The position numbers and the translations under genes are program-made. Positions 10,305 through 20,854 of a DNA stretch of 64,000 bases are shown one piece after another (the first letter of the stretch is position 1; every line of letters starts with the position of its first letter). The stretch comes from Isoetes taiwanensis. Lineage: Eukaryota > Streptophyta > Lycopodiopsida > Isoetales > Isoetaceae. The notes under the pieces were generated by a model, which did no database searches, had not been told where the DNA came from, and was given only the letters and a program-made list of their open reading frames with translations. The DNA is taken from positions 40,041,841 through 40,105,840 of the forward strand of contig JAJEKV010000002.1 of assembly GCA_021234155.1 (NCBI GenBank), written 5' to 3'.

Positions 10305-11202
10305 CTATTGACCACCGTCATGGTTCAAAAAAACGTTGTCCCCAAAAAATGCTTTGTATTTTTTTGTGGTCTAAACGTGACACCTAATAAATCGTAGATA
10401 TGCCAATGAATATGCTGCAAATATTCAACAGTTCAATCATGGATGTGGCCAAGATATACGATGCTATCGATCACCAAGCATGATGTATAGTTTAGGTGTA
10501 ATTACGTCTTAGAGCTAACATTTTTATATAATATCATTTCATGTTGTAATTTACACGTAATTATGAAATAATTGCACAACCATACATTACATACATTATA
10601 TATTACAAAGATAGCCACAGGCATATCCGTGGTATATTCGTGTCTTTGACATGTTATAGCTACGCCAAAAAAAAAATTACACGGCTTTTTTGTGGACAAC
10701 GGATTTTTTGCCATTTAAGGGTGGCTATAACATGCCCAGATCCGACATTTACTGCGATCGATTACAAGGGTGCAAAAATTATAGCTACTACAACTTAATA
10801 GATGTCCATGTACTATTGCTTGACAAGAATAAAAAAAGCATCTTTATTATCTAGAACCTTCCGAAGTACTGCCATTGACCACCGACATATCATAATCAAG
10901 TCCTACCATATTTAGACCATTGGATTAAAAAATAGTCCCTATCATATCATTCTCCTCCTTTTATTTAGACCCCTTTTATCCAAGTCGGATATGAAATTCA
11001 TGGTATATAAAAGGCCAAAGTTTATTGGAATAGCTTAATCTTTGAAATGGTGTGCTTGAAAATGTTATGGGATTAGTCAAGAAATTGCTTACACCAAACT
11101 ATGTAGGAGTCTTATTAAATTGTGAAGTAGAGATATAATGACTACGTTTTGTTGAATGCCGGTAAAGCACATAGTGTCTGCTTCCTACGTGACACTTCAA
11201 TA

Positions 11203-11345
11203 TCTATCTTGTTAATCCGACATTTTTTCGTTTGATAGAAAACATTTTTGGATTTTTTTTTTAAGTTCATTTTCTAAGGTTTTAATGCGTTTGGCCACTA
11301 GAAAAATTCTTGACTTTCTAAAAGTCAGGAAACATTTTTTGGTAT
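11203..11345 (+). mobile_element. Helitron 5'-end-like sequence
   Basis: Starts A|TCTATCTTGTTAATCC and then matches the 5' terminus of the intact Helitron at 20255. Both share GAAAAC, a TTTTTGG-ATTTTTTTTTTAAG stretch, TTTTCTAAGGTTTT and TCAGGAAACATTTTTT. No matching 3' end (hairpin plus CTAG) is seen before the next element, so the rest is truncated or too diverged. Confidence 0.5.
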
Positions 11346-13190
11346 TTCTGAATCCCCACAGTTAAGGGGAAATTTGTAGGGAGAGGATGAGTTTGGGCAT
11401 CTTGGGGTGCAGATTCTAGATAGCTAAGCATCTAATTGTTATAGCTTTTGATTCTTTTTTCGTTGGTGGAAAATGTTTTAGTAAATTTTTCAAGTAATCA
11501 TGGACTAAGAATTTTGGCCTATCCAGTGCCAAAACGTTTCTATCGGAAAACTCATTCTATCGTCCTCATCAAACAAGTTGTTGTCGCACAATGGTTTGCC
11601 CTTGTGAATTTGTTATTTACATAGAAGGACGTGGTAATGGTGTTGAAGCACATTGAATGGAAACATTAGAGGTTTTTTGGGATCACTTATTGTCCCAAAC
11701 TCGATGCCATGGTGGAAATCGCACGGCCAATCAAAATGCGAGCGCGTACTGGGTTTTCTTCATCCATGCCTGCCTTCCCATGCCAGGTGTCATCAACGTA
11801 CAAGTTCGGCATTTTCCTTACCTACCTGCCCTGGAGGTTCGGTGGGCGGGAAGCAATAATTACAAATTATTCCCGCCCTGAATTACTGCCCAAATTATGG
11901 GGTATCCCACCTCCCGAAGCCGCCCGGATTTTCGCGCCTCTCACTTCCAGTTTGCTCGTATGCTTCAATCCATTCTAGTTCTTTGATTTCATGAAATTGG
12001 GGTTGTTTTGGTTCTAATTAGCTTGCCGGTTCCTTTCAGATGGCGATTAACTCTGTTACAATTGAGAATGATTTCGGCTGCTTTAATATAGGCTGCCACT
12101 CAGAAGTCCTCACCGGGTGATCAAAGGCAGAAGAAATGTGATTTCATCTCATGGGAAGGCAATTATTGTCGGATTTGAGGTTAGAGGGGAAGTATATATC
12201 CAGGTGAGGCACCTATACACATCCACAGACATGGGAAAAGAAAAAATAAGAGGTCGACGCAATTTTCCTGAGCTACATGCTAATTGTGAGTTTCAATCTG
12301 TCTTTCACTATTTTTTTTATGAAATCAACTAATTGGGTTTTTGGTATCTCAGGGCTATGTATTTCGGACGTTTGGACCTGCAGTCATCGAGCTCCATAAC
12401 AAACATCTTCCATGCTTTCCATTATGATATTGGATCATTACTGTTTGAAGGTCAAACGGAAGTGCAGCTGCGGAAAAGAGGGATTTGATTCCTAAGATAT
12501 GAATATTACCCTCGGAAAAGCAAGATTGTGGACTTATCATTGCCTCCAATATCATAGCTTAGCTCCTGCCCAATGGATTCCAGTTTTGTATTTCTTGCCA
12601 AGATGAAATTGTCACAGGAAAGTTTCACTGCTTTGAAGGAAAAAGGTGGAGTATGTAGACATGTGAAGGTAAATGTAGCCATCGATATGTTTATTGCGTC
12701 GTTCAAAGATGTCGAGAATGTCAAGAAGACATAAAAAATGTTTGCCGTAAATGATTGTCAATAGTTCTGGATAACATTTTATGTGAAGATTGGTCGTCCC
12801 GGCTGCATGAAGGAGTTGAGAAGGTAGATTGCAGGATATCGAAGGAAAGCGTTCGAATCAGGTATTGTATTCGAAAGCAAACAATGTACATTACCTTCAA
12901 GTATAGAAGATGGAGGGAAGTAAAAGAAGGAAGTAGACGGACATGGGTTCTAGTGTAACAAGATGATGCTGATGGTACCCACTCTGCGGTCATTGACATT
13001 TCCATCTTAAAAGGTGGTCAATTGTTTAAAATCTTAAAAGTCGAAGAAGCATAGTCCTTATTTGATGTAAGAATTATTTTAGAATCAGAACGTGACTTAA
13101 ACTTCTTCCATTTTTTGGTGGATGGTGTCAAAGTAGGAAAGCGTAGGGAAGAGTTCTATACCACAAAGCTTTGTATGCCTTCTGTTATAC
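11346..13190. other. Non-coding or unassigned sequence with short exon-like frames
   Basis: Contains short plus-strand frames at 11.65-11.98 and 12.12-12.33 kb (GKAIIVGFEVRGEVYIQV) and a frame after an acceptor-like CAG near 12.35 kb (GYVFRTFGPAVIELHNKH). These look like exon fragments of a protein I do not recognise. There are no domain motifs and no consistent gene model. Confidence 0.3.
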
Positions 13191-13226
13191 TTTCTCTAAG
13201 TGAAAATAGTTAACAAATAAAATAAC

Positions 13227-13262
13227 AGTGGTGTTACTGGGTTCAAATCCCAGTGTTGTCTG
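13227..13262 (+). repeat. tRNA T-arm-like (B-box) sequence
   Basis: ACTGGGTTCAAATCCCAGT forms a perfect T-arm (CTGG/CCAG stem with GTTCAAATC loop) and matches a Pol III B box. No A box or cloverleaf is found upstream. It is a tRNA-derived remnant, not a gene. Confidence 0.4.
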
Positions 13263-13291
13263 CCAAGAACTTGGATCCTTATACAAATTCA

Positions 13292-13368
13292 GCATCGTGG
13301 CCACAGTGCGAAAGATGCCGAAGTTTGTGTAGTCTTGTATTGTAGTTTCATACCATGGCCACGGTGCG
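13292..13368. repeat. Element A palindromes (two variants)
   Basis: GCATCGTGGCCACAGTGCG (13292-13310) and TACCATGGCCACGGTGCG (13351-13368) are diverged copies of the element A palindrome core GTGGCCAC. Confidence 0.7.
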
Positions 13369-13840
13369 ATAAACCACCATATGAAAAACAAACAAGGCAA
13401 TCCATTTAACATTCTAAAACAAATAGATAGAATTATTCTACCCAAATACAACTATATAAAATCAGACTATTACAGTCAACTATTCAGATTCATCATCATC
13501 GTAAGGTGCTCCAGAGATCCTTTCTATTATGAACAACCCACTCTCTCGATTCTATATAAGGTGGATCACAATATCGAAGGGATCAGGATAATTGCGTGAA
13601 GGATTCATAGCAACAACGGTCAGCCAGTCTCAAGGACAACACGAAGCAGATGGCACGTATAGAGATCCCTATGATTCATACTGCACGTAATCTCATGAGC
13701 AAGCTCCATCCAGCTACAAAGAAAAGGCACAGGCCGAGACTATGCCCTCACCACTTGATGCATGTCTATTTATACCCATCATAATTATGATAGTATATAT
13801 GAACAATTATTGCCAGCATTATTGAGTATTTTCTATATAC

Positions 13841-13868
13841 TATCATATCATATCATATCATATCATAA
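13841..13868 (+). repeat. (ATATC)n microsatellite
   Basis: About five tandem copies of a 5-bp TATCA unit (ATCATATCATATCATATC...), flanked by AT-rich DNA. Confidence 0.85.
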
Positions 13869-13885
13869 CATATATATGTTCTTAT

Positions 13886-14690
13886 GTTTGTAACGCTCAA
13901 TCCGGCCGTTGATCCAAGATCCTACGGCTCACGTGGCTTTGGGGCATATCGTACGGCCCAGATGGCTTGGGAGTTTGTTTGTACCTTATATGTAAGTTTG
14001 TTTGTAGCTTATATGTAAGCGATCCTACGGTCCAGGTTGATTTGATCCTGATCGTCGGTCCGAGATCCTACGGCTCACGTTGCTTTGGGACACATCCTAC
14101 GGTGCACATGGCTTTGGGAATTATATGTAATCGATCCTACGGTGAAGATTGATTATGTTTGTAACGCTCAATCCGGGCCGTTGATCCGAGATCCTACGAC
14201 TCACGTGGCTTTGGGGCATATCGTACGGCCCAGATGGCTTGGGAGTTTGTTTGTAGCTTATATGTAAGCGATCCTACGGTCCAAGTTGATTTGATCCTAA
14301 TCGTCGGTCCGAGATCCTACGGCTCACGTTGCTTTGGGACACATCCTACGGTGCACATGGCTTTGGGAATTATATGTAATCGATCCTACGGTCCAGGTTG
14401 ATTTGATCCTGGTCGTCGATCCAGGATCTTACGGCTCACATGGCTTGGCACATATCCTACGGTGCACATGGCTTTGGGATCTTATGGCTTATGTTGCATG
14501 AGATCTCGACCCTTGATTGGGTCCAAGATCCTACGGCCCAAGTTGAATGCTCATGCCTTAGGAAAATGCACATGACTTTGGGAATTATATGTAATAGTTC
14601 TTATGGCTTATGTTGCATGAGATCTCGACCCTTGATCGGGTCCAAGATCCTACGGCCCAAGTTGAATGCTCATGCCTTAGGAAAAAGCTT
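13886..14690 (+). repeat. Tandem repeat array built on a GATCCTACGG motif
   Basis: A 271-bp unit starting GTTTGTAACGCTCAATCC repeats at 13886 and 14157. It is itself made of shorter degenerate units containing GATCCTACGG and CACRTGGCTTTGGG. A second repeat (TTATGGCTTATGTTGCATGA) recurs with a 120-bp period at about 14483 and 14603. No coding potential is seen beyond repeat-derived frames. Confidence 0.85.
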
Positions 14691-14707
14691 TTAAAATTTT
14701 TATGTTG

Positions 14708-14770
14708 TATGGAGGATTCGAACCCTAGCCATTAACCCTCCAACCCCCCATTCTAACCACTAGACCAAGC
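14708..14770 (-). repeat. tRNA-derived SINE-like sequence
   Basis: On the minus strand an A-box-like TGGTCTAGTGGTTAGAAT is followed about 30 nt later by a perfect B box, GGTTCGAATCC. This fits the Pol III promoter of a tRNA-derived SINE. A complete tRNA cloverleaf is not formed. Confidence 0.5.
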
Positions 14771-14849
14771 ATTTAATTCCATGAATACTTTATGTTTCAA
14801 ATATACTTAAGGGTAATGTTTCCATTAAGATAAAATAGACTATAACATT

Positions 14850-15540
14850 CTAGCTAGTTCAAGAAGGTTCTAATATGTTCTGGAAGGCTCTAGAAAGTTC
14901 TAGAATCTTCTAGAAAGTTCTAGAACATAAGAGAATCTAGGGGGATCTAAGAAAATTCTTCCAGAAAGTTCCAAGTTGTTCTAATAAGTTTTAGAATGTT
15001 CTAGAATGTAGGGGAATCTACAGGAATGTAAGGAAATCTAGGGAAATACTTCCAGAAAGTTCTAGAATATATTGAAAGTCTTAGAATGTTTCAGAAAGTC
15101 TTAGAATGTTCTAAAAAGTTCTAGAATGTAAAGGAATTCAGAAGAATCTAATAGAATGTAAGAAAATCTTATAAAATGTAAGAGAATCTAGGAAATATTT
15201 ACAAGCCTAAGGAAATCTCTTAAAATTTGGGGGATCTAAAGGAATCTTCATAAAATCTAAGGGAATCTAAGAAAATGTTGATGAAATCTTAGAGTATCTA
15301 AGGGAATCTTTGTAGAATCTCTTTGAATCTCATGTAATGTAAGGGAACCTAGGGCAATATCATAAAATCTAAATGAATCTAAAAGAATCTAAGGGGATCT
15401 TCATAGAATCTTGGAGAATCTAGGGAAATCTAATGGAATCTAGAGGGAATCTTATAAAATTTAGAGAAATGCTCACGAACCCTCTAAGAGAACCTTGGTA
15501 GAATCTTAGAGAATCTATGAATTTAGAGTATTCTCAAGAG
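14850..15540 (+). repeat. Degenerate AGAATCTAGG minisatellite
   Basis: About 690 bp made of diverged copies of TTCTAGAAAGTTCTAGAAT and then AGAATCTAGGGGAATCTA. Unit length drifts around 10-30 bp. AT-rich and non-coding. Confidence 0.75.
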
Positions 15541-15613
15541 ATTCTTTTACAAGAACTTGCACGTAGAAACATGCTAAAACTCGAACATGCACCGTAGGAC
15601 GCATTAAATTTCT

Positions 15614-16225
15614 TGTATGTATATATTGGCGCAGCTATTTTACTTAGCTTAGTATAATATATGTATTGGTTAACTTAATTGGTCAATTAGTTTCCACTGG
15701 TTGCTGTTGCCAATAGGTTTGCTTCCATTGTTGTTTGCGTTTGTCTATCGTTTATCCTCGAAAAATATCGCACCGTGGCCACGGTGCGAAACCCTCTTTG
15801 TTTCTGTAGGCGTATTAGATTTTTTCGCACTGTGGGGACGGCGCGATATATGCCATTGTATGTACACATTGGTGCAACTATTATACTTAGCTTAGTATAA
15901 TATGTGTATTGGTTAAGAACTTAATTGGTCAATTAGTTTCCACTGGTTGCAGTTGCCAATAGTTTTGGCTCCATTGTTGTTTCCTTTGTCTATCTTTTAT
16001 CCTCGAAAAATATCGCACCGTGGCCACGGTGCTAAACCCTCTTTGTTTCTGTAGGCGTATTAGATTTTTTCGCACCGTGGGACGGCGCGATATATGCCAC
16101 TGTATGTATACATTGGTGCAGCTATTATACTTAACTTAGTATAATATGTATATTGGTTAAGAACTTAATTGGTCAATTAGTTTCCACTGGTTGCAGTTGC
16201 CAATAGTTTTGCTTCCATTGTTGTT
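15614..16225 (+). repeat. 243-bp tandem repeat carrying element A palindromes
   Basis: Units start TGTATGTAYAYATTGG at 15614, 15857 and 16101 (periods 243 and 244). Each full unit contains a CGCACCGTGGCCACGGTGCG palindrome (15769-15788; 16014-16032) and a second diverged palindrome GCACYGTGGGGACGGCGCGA. The third unit is interrupted at about 16226 and its palindrome half resumes at 16661. Confidence 0.85.
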
Positions 16226-16660
16226 TGCTACATATTCTAAACGAGGTGCACCCTGGACTACCACAGTCGTCGGATCTGTCAATCCGACGGCCCAGACTGT
16301 ATGTTGGAGCCCCTGGACACCTCTCGTTTCGATTATGCTCAATTATGATTGGGGACGCCTATGATTTTAAGATGTCGAATACGAGTTTGCCTAAGGTTTT
16401 GATGGTATATCGAGCCTCTATACGGTTTCGCTTAAGCTTTTAGAATATGAAATACGGGGATTCGAACCTCTACCAAAATAACTCAATGTCCTAATCAGTC
16501 TACTTTAACCAATCTAACCAGTGAGCTAATGTGACTATTTTTTATCTTAAATCTATGTTTTTTTTTATAATAACCCATTGAATTGTTTTAGGGATATGGT
16601 CTATGATTTCAAGAATTATATCTATATCAAATCCCCCTGGAACCCCTTGTTATTTTGCTA
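16226..16660 (-). mobile_element. Insertion in the tandem array with a tRNA-like (SINE-type) segment
   Basis: About 435 bp interrupt the third 243-bp unit and are flanked by similar GCTACATATT sequences (near 16224 and 16657). On the minus strand, 16535-16453 has an A-box-like TAGCTCACTGGTTAGA and a B box, GGTTCGAATCC. A tRNA-derived SINE is the simplest reading. The flanking repeat may be the target duplication but is not in the uninterrupted units. Confidence 0.45.
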
Positions 16661-16699
16661 CATATTTGCCTTTGTCTATCGTTTATCCTCGAAAAATAT

Positions 16700-16777
16700 T
16701 GCACCGTGGCCACAGTGCGAAACTTTCTTTGTTTCTGTAGGTGTATTACATGTTTTCGCACCGTGGCCAAGGCGCGA
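16700..16777. repeat. Element A palindromes upstream of the accessory gene
   Basis: GCACCGTGGCCACAGTGCGA (16701-16720) and GCACCGTGGCCAAGGCGCGA (about 16759-16778) lie 110-190 nt upstream of the ATG at 16891. Confidence 0.75.
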
Positions 16778-16890
16778 TATCTGCCACTTTTGGACACTTG
16801 AAATTGGTATTTCGCCCTATGACCTCGTAGTCACTTCGACAAAGGCGATCACAGTTTTTATTGCTTTAAACGAGGCGATACAATTCCGCA

Positions 16891-18389
16891 ATGGCAAGCG
16901 CCAGGTCAAAGAAGGTGTGGGGACGGTTTCAGGCATGGTATGATGAGATCGTTAGGAAGGAAACTGAGCATAGCCTATCACACCCAAAAGAGTTTGCTCA
17001 GCAACTTGGAAACCCTCTGGACACTACTGTAGTATATAATAACTTTTGCCTGATGGTGGATATAATATCTGAGGCGAATAAACACAGTGACGTTTATGGG
17101 CAGTACATTCAAAGCTTCATGACGGTGGTAGATGCTGAGAGTGTGAAGTCCTTTCTGAAGCTGTTTTCCAAAGGTGATCATGATAAGCTTCGAAGGTCGT
17201 TCAAGAGGCTACCTTCCAATTTATGTGAGATGGGAAGGATAATTTATATCCAATCGATATCATGTTTGCTACTTACATGATCTATTCGGTGCCACAAACA
17301 GATAGTGAGCAACCACAAGTGAGGGCTATTGCAGAATATTATTCACCTGTCGAGGAGCTTTTGATGCAGATAAAGAGAAGGAACTGGTGGAAAAACTAGA
17401 TGAGGACGATGATGAAGAGCAGGAAGATGAAGCCGCGCACGAAGATAAACTTGACAGATGGGAAATCACGGGAACACTGCCAATTAACGTGGGAGGGAAG
17501 GACTACCTGCTTCTCCACGATATATCTTCGGTCACTCGTTTGAGGGAAGACGAGGTCCTTGGACAGATCTATGTTTTTGTTGTAGGTTTAGACGACTTCA
17601 TCGACTTCGAGCCGGAGGTGCCAAGGGAGCTGAACGAAGCTTTAACTTATGTTGGAACTTCAGTAGCTCTGAAAATTGCATTTGATAGAGTCTTGGAGAT
17701 GTCAGAAATGGGCTTGAACGAAGTCTCAGAACTAAAGGTCGAGGGGAGTTGTTCAGGAGTTAAGGATACCGAAAAACTTGAATCAAAAGGGGAATCAAGC
17801 TCCTTCAGGTCTTCTATCAAGATTGCTACAAAAAAGGTTATTGAATCTGACGAAGTGGAGGTATGCTAGCTATAAAGTATCTATTAAGTTTGGTAGTCGG
17901 TTAAGTTGCAAATGAACTTTGCTTGCGTAGGAAGTTTTTGTTGACGATTATTGCGCCAGACATGATAGAGTCACCCTTGGCCAAGATGGAAGTATTGCAC
18001 ACTATATGGGCTACCTTCATAAGGGGGAAATTGTTGTGTTCCATTCCAAGTACAGCCCATTCGGACATGAGGAGGTTTTGAAACTGAAGGCCCTCTCGTT
18101 AATTGGTAGTCACCACCTGTTAGCTGCCAATTTTGATCGAGTGGTGGCTGTTAGGAGAGATATCGCCACCCATGTTTTTGGTGGGTTTAGTATGTATTCC
18201 GTCATTGCCAATAGAGCTGCATTGGCCTTGTCGGGGGTGGATAAAGCTACAATTCGACTGACTTGGGAAGAGAGGGAGCCACAGATTCCTCGTCTTATGT
18301 ACCTGTTGGATGCTGGTTTGCAGGAGTCCGACCTGGAAGAAGTTGATATTTTTGGTGATCTTCATATCTCTAAGAAAATGAAGTTGTAA
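16891..18389 (+). CDS. Unrecognised accessory protein, element A copy (same family as 58644-60162)
   Basis: Homologous along its length to the element B protein at 60162-58644. Shared blocks in order are RLP.....N.Y, [IV].V.G.[ED]YLLL.DI, then DDFID, VD.Y..RH, a GxIxVxHxKxSPxGxEE-type block (here GEIVVFHSKYSPFGHEE), and L..N.D....V.R..A...F. I recognise no known domain. An acidic linker (DEDDDEEQEDEAAHEDK) precedes the YLLLHDI block. The reading frame changes between about 17240 and 17380, from a frameshift or an unrecognised intron. A 70-nt intron at 17861-17930 (GAG|GTATGC...GCGTAG|GAA) is supported because joining it restores EVEEVFVDDY, matching EITEIDVDEY in the other copy. It is flanked on both sides by element A palindromes. 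Function unknown. Confidence 0.6.
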
Positions 18390-18498
18390 CCAAGTTCAAT
18401 TAATGCAAAGACACTTCTTATATATCGTTATCATATTATTTGCAACATTCTCTTTAGTTTCAGTTTATTTTATTTTCACAGTTATGTTTTACTTCATC

Positions 18499-18569
18499 AT
18501 CGCCACGGTGCGAAATATTAGTCATCAATGCTTGTATATGACAAATATTCGCACCGTGGCTATGGTGCG
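18499..18569. repeat. Element A palindromes downstream of the accessory gene
   Basis: A half-palindrome ATCGCCACGGTGCGAA (18499-18514) and a near-complete CGCACCGTGGCTATGGTGCG (18550-18569). Confidence 0.75.
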
Positions 18570-18678
18570 AACTGCTTCCATTTCCTTGTCTCTTGATTGC
18601 TTGTTTCGCATGATAGCAACGGTTTGTAATAAATTTCTTTGTTCGGTGTATTTTCTTAAAACCTTGTTTTTAAGACAT

Positions 18679-18685
18679 TATATAG
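18679..18685 (+). promoter_or_regulatory. Candidate TATA box
   Basis: CATTATATAGACAC lies about 50 nt upstream of the ATG at 18732. This fits a TATA box with a transcription start near 18710. It supports 18732 as the start of a second element A gene. Confidence 0.4.
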
Positions 18686-18731
18686 ACACTTATCAGCCTT
18701 CTCCACTCATTTCTCGCATTACAGTTCAGAG

Positions 18732-19190
18732 ATGGAGGCGAAGAGTAGTGCTACCACAAGATCTAACGTTGTCAGCAACCAAACTCATCAAAACAAGGCG
18801 CTGCCTGGGCGCCAACAAAATGATAACAATTCTGAGGCCAGTGCCAGTAACTATGCCAGTGCATCAGGTAACCAGCACAGAGCAGAATCTTTCGAGCAGG
18901 GTGTTGTTCAATAGGGAGGTCTGGAAGAAGTAGTTCAGAATGTTGCCAAATATACAGAGACACGTCGTTCGAGCCAAGGTGTGTATATCTTTTTTCCTCA
19001 GGCAATTTAGTCGGTGAAGGTCTTTTCGTGCAGGCAGCGGTTTGTCATTTTGTGCCTGTGCTCAATGATTGCATCGTCGTTTCTGTTGACGTTGTAATTG
19101 AACCAGAGACCCAGTTGCCTTTTCCTTCGATAGGAGCTGACAACTTGAACGGGGCACTCGAGTCCTTCGTAATCCCCCCCTTTTTTTTAG
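18732..19190 (+). CDS. Start of a second element A gene, cut by a LINE; possible N-terminus of the H3-like gene
   Basis: The first frame (MEAKSSATTRSNVVSNQTHQ..., Ser/Asn/Gln-rich, 60 residues) ends at 18914. Sequence beyond it (EEVVQNVAKYTETRRSSQG) reads on in another frame to a donor-like GTGTGTAT. A later frame from 19028 (VVIEPETQLPFPSIGADN) runs to about 19.19 kb, where a T-run marks the 3' tail of the minus-strand LINE. Removing the nested insertions would place the H3-like frame at 27.06 kb next. I infer, but cannot prove, that these are one gene. Confidence 0.35.
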
Positions 19191-20254
19191 AGGATGAGGT
19201 TTTTTCCATTAATTAATGAAAAAAGATACAATAGTGTTCATTGCCAATGCTAAGACATGACAATAGAACTGAAAATTGCAGTGAGTAATACATATATAAA
19301 ACTTGAATTAAAATCAAGTATAGCTGCTAACTGTGTGAGAATCTTGCTGCCATATGAAACTATAGTAATAGATTAACAAGACCTCCAGAGTATGATCTTT
19401 GCAAAGTAACCTGCTGAAGTCCACAAAAGTTAGGATAGATAGGCAAAAAGTAGGAACGGGAAATGTGCAAGGAAGAGAAGCTAGAGATTAAGGAGTTAGG
19501 AAATTAAAACTGATAGGAGTCAATGAAAGGGAAAAGAGCTGGATAATGAGGCTGAAGTATCAGAATGTGATTATTTTCCCAATTAAGTTCCTGAATTAGT
19601 GTGTCAGAGTTTGTAGTTGCCATGAGTAGGATAAGTGAGCCATAAGCATCAGCCATTCCTCTGTGGTAATAATAGCAACCCCTATAGAACTCGAACTGCA
19701 GATCAGTCATGTTGCTGCTAAATCTTTCCAGAAACCACCATAACTGATGCATCAGATAAGTGCCCCTACAAAATTCCATAGTCCAATCTATTTCTCTTTC
19801 AGGAATGTCCAATATATCAACATCTGTTTTGCCCCTGACTAACCCTGTCCAAAGACCCTCTGAATATTCAATGTCCTGATCAATCAACTGTTCTACATAA
19901 ATCTGAACCTCGGCTAGAAGATCAGCTCTGAGATTGTTCATATAATCTGATAGATAAAATATTTTTTATTCATCATGACAATGTAATCTAAATAAATTAT
20001 AAGGACCATTATGCACCCCTAAATTATTCCATCTTTCATCACAGTGATTCACTTTAGTATTTTTGTTATAAGTAGCAGACAGTTCTAGGTCATAAATGAT
20101 ATGCAATTTAATCCAGGTACAAGAAACTGAATGCTGGCCATACAAACATCTATTTCTATGTTTCCAGATATTCCACAATGCAATAAAGGATAAGGAATTT
20201 ATAAATGCATCATCATTTAAAAGGAAATTCAACAAAGAGGTAGGCTTAGAGATA
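19182..20254 (-). mobile_element. LINE, 3' part (left of the Helitron)
   Basis: The 3' end of the LINE whose RT lies at 24949-27060. Deleting the Helitron at 20255-24948 restores one reading frame across the junction (FEHYFN then ISKPTSLLNFLLN). The T-run at about 19182-19190 is the reverse complement of a poly(A) tail and marks the LINE 3' end. Confidence 0.75.
19504..20254 (-). pseudogene. LINE ORF2 C-terminus with extra 145-residue frame
   Basis: 20254-19966 encodes ISKPTSLLNFLLNDD and ALWNIWKHRNRCLYG, the conserved post-zinc-knuckle block of plant L1-type ORF2. A following frame (19941-19504, 145 residues) is rich in W/Y/D (LWTGLVRGKTDVDILDIPER, MDLQF-like FYRGCYYYHRG) and has no homologue I recognise. 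It may be a C-terminal extension separated by a frameshift at about 19.95 kb, or an independent ORF. Confidence 0.5.
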
Positions 20255-20854
20255 TCTCTTGTTTAAATTTGGTTTTTCCGGTGTGGAGAAAACCTTTTTG
20301 GATTTTTTTTTTAAGTCATTTTTCTAAGGTTTTGGGGCTTCTTAGATGCCGGAAAATTTTCCGATCATCCAAAAATCAGGAAACATTTTTTTTTTTCTAA
20401 AAACGAATTTTATTTTCGTCATATGATTCTGAGAGGGGATTTTTGCCCTTTCAATCGATTTTCCCCTTTCAAATTCCGGCATGCATGCCACGATATGCAT
20501 GCAAAGATTGCATCAGCAACCCGATCCAGGTGTGAAGGCGGCAAGCGAATTGAGTGCTTATGGTGGAATAGGAATCTGCTGTGATCGCATCGATCTAAAT
20601 GATGTAGCTTGGCTGCATGTTTGTTGCTCCGTCTAAGTGTTGATCTCTGGCTGATTGATTACTTGATTTAAGATTAAACTGTTTTTACTTTCTATTTTGC
20701 AGGTCGTTACAAGCTGCTCCCATTCTTGAAAGCATTTTCATAGACTTAACCTATTGATCTATTTCTGATGAATTTATGGAAGCACAACGAATCTAGAAAT
20801 GTTTGGTTATTTCATCTGCTCCTCGGTTCTAAGTGGCCCAGGAATAATTACAGA

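Larger units (their letters stand above)
9387..11202. other. Intergenic DNA with small inverted repeats
   Basis: No convincing coding frame. The interval holds a 12-bp hairpin at 9718-9756, a MITE-like inverted-repeat pair at 10048-10304, several ACGTGGC G-box-like motifs (about 9825, 9955) and AT-rich DNA beyond 10.3 kb. Confidence 0.5.
13191..19190 (+). mobile_element. Element A, left part (palindrome-rich element of unknown class)
   Basis: This stretch and 27061-28171 share the palindrome CGCACCGTGGCCACGGTGCG and its variants. The stretch carries tandem repeats, a spliced unrecognised gene (16891-18389) and a second gene start with a TATA box (18732). It is interrupted near 19.19 kb by a minus-strand LINE. 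The sequence resumes at about 27.06 kb with a histone-H3-like gene and more palindromes. Outer boundaries and terminal repeats are not visible, so the class is undetermined. Confidence 0.45.

Noticed and set aside
13886-14690. Regular repeats resembling a CRISPR array
   Set aside because: Repeats are long, degenerate and nested, there are no unique spacers of constant size, and the genome is eukaryotic.
14708-14770. A tRNA gene on the minus strand
   Set aside because: A and B boxes are present, but acceptor and anticodon stems do not pair. It is better explained as a tRNA-derived SINE.
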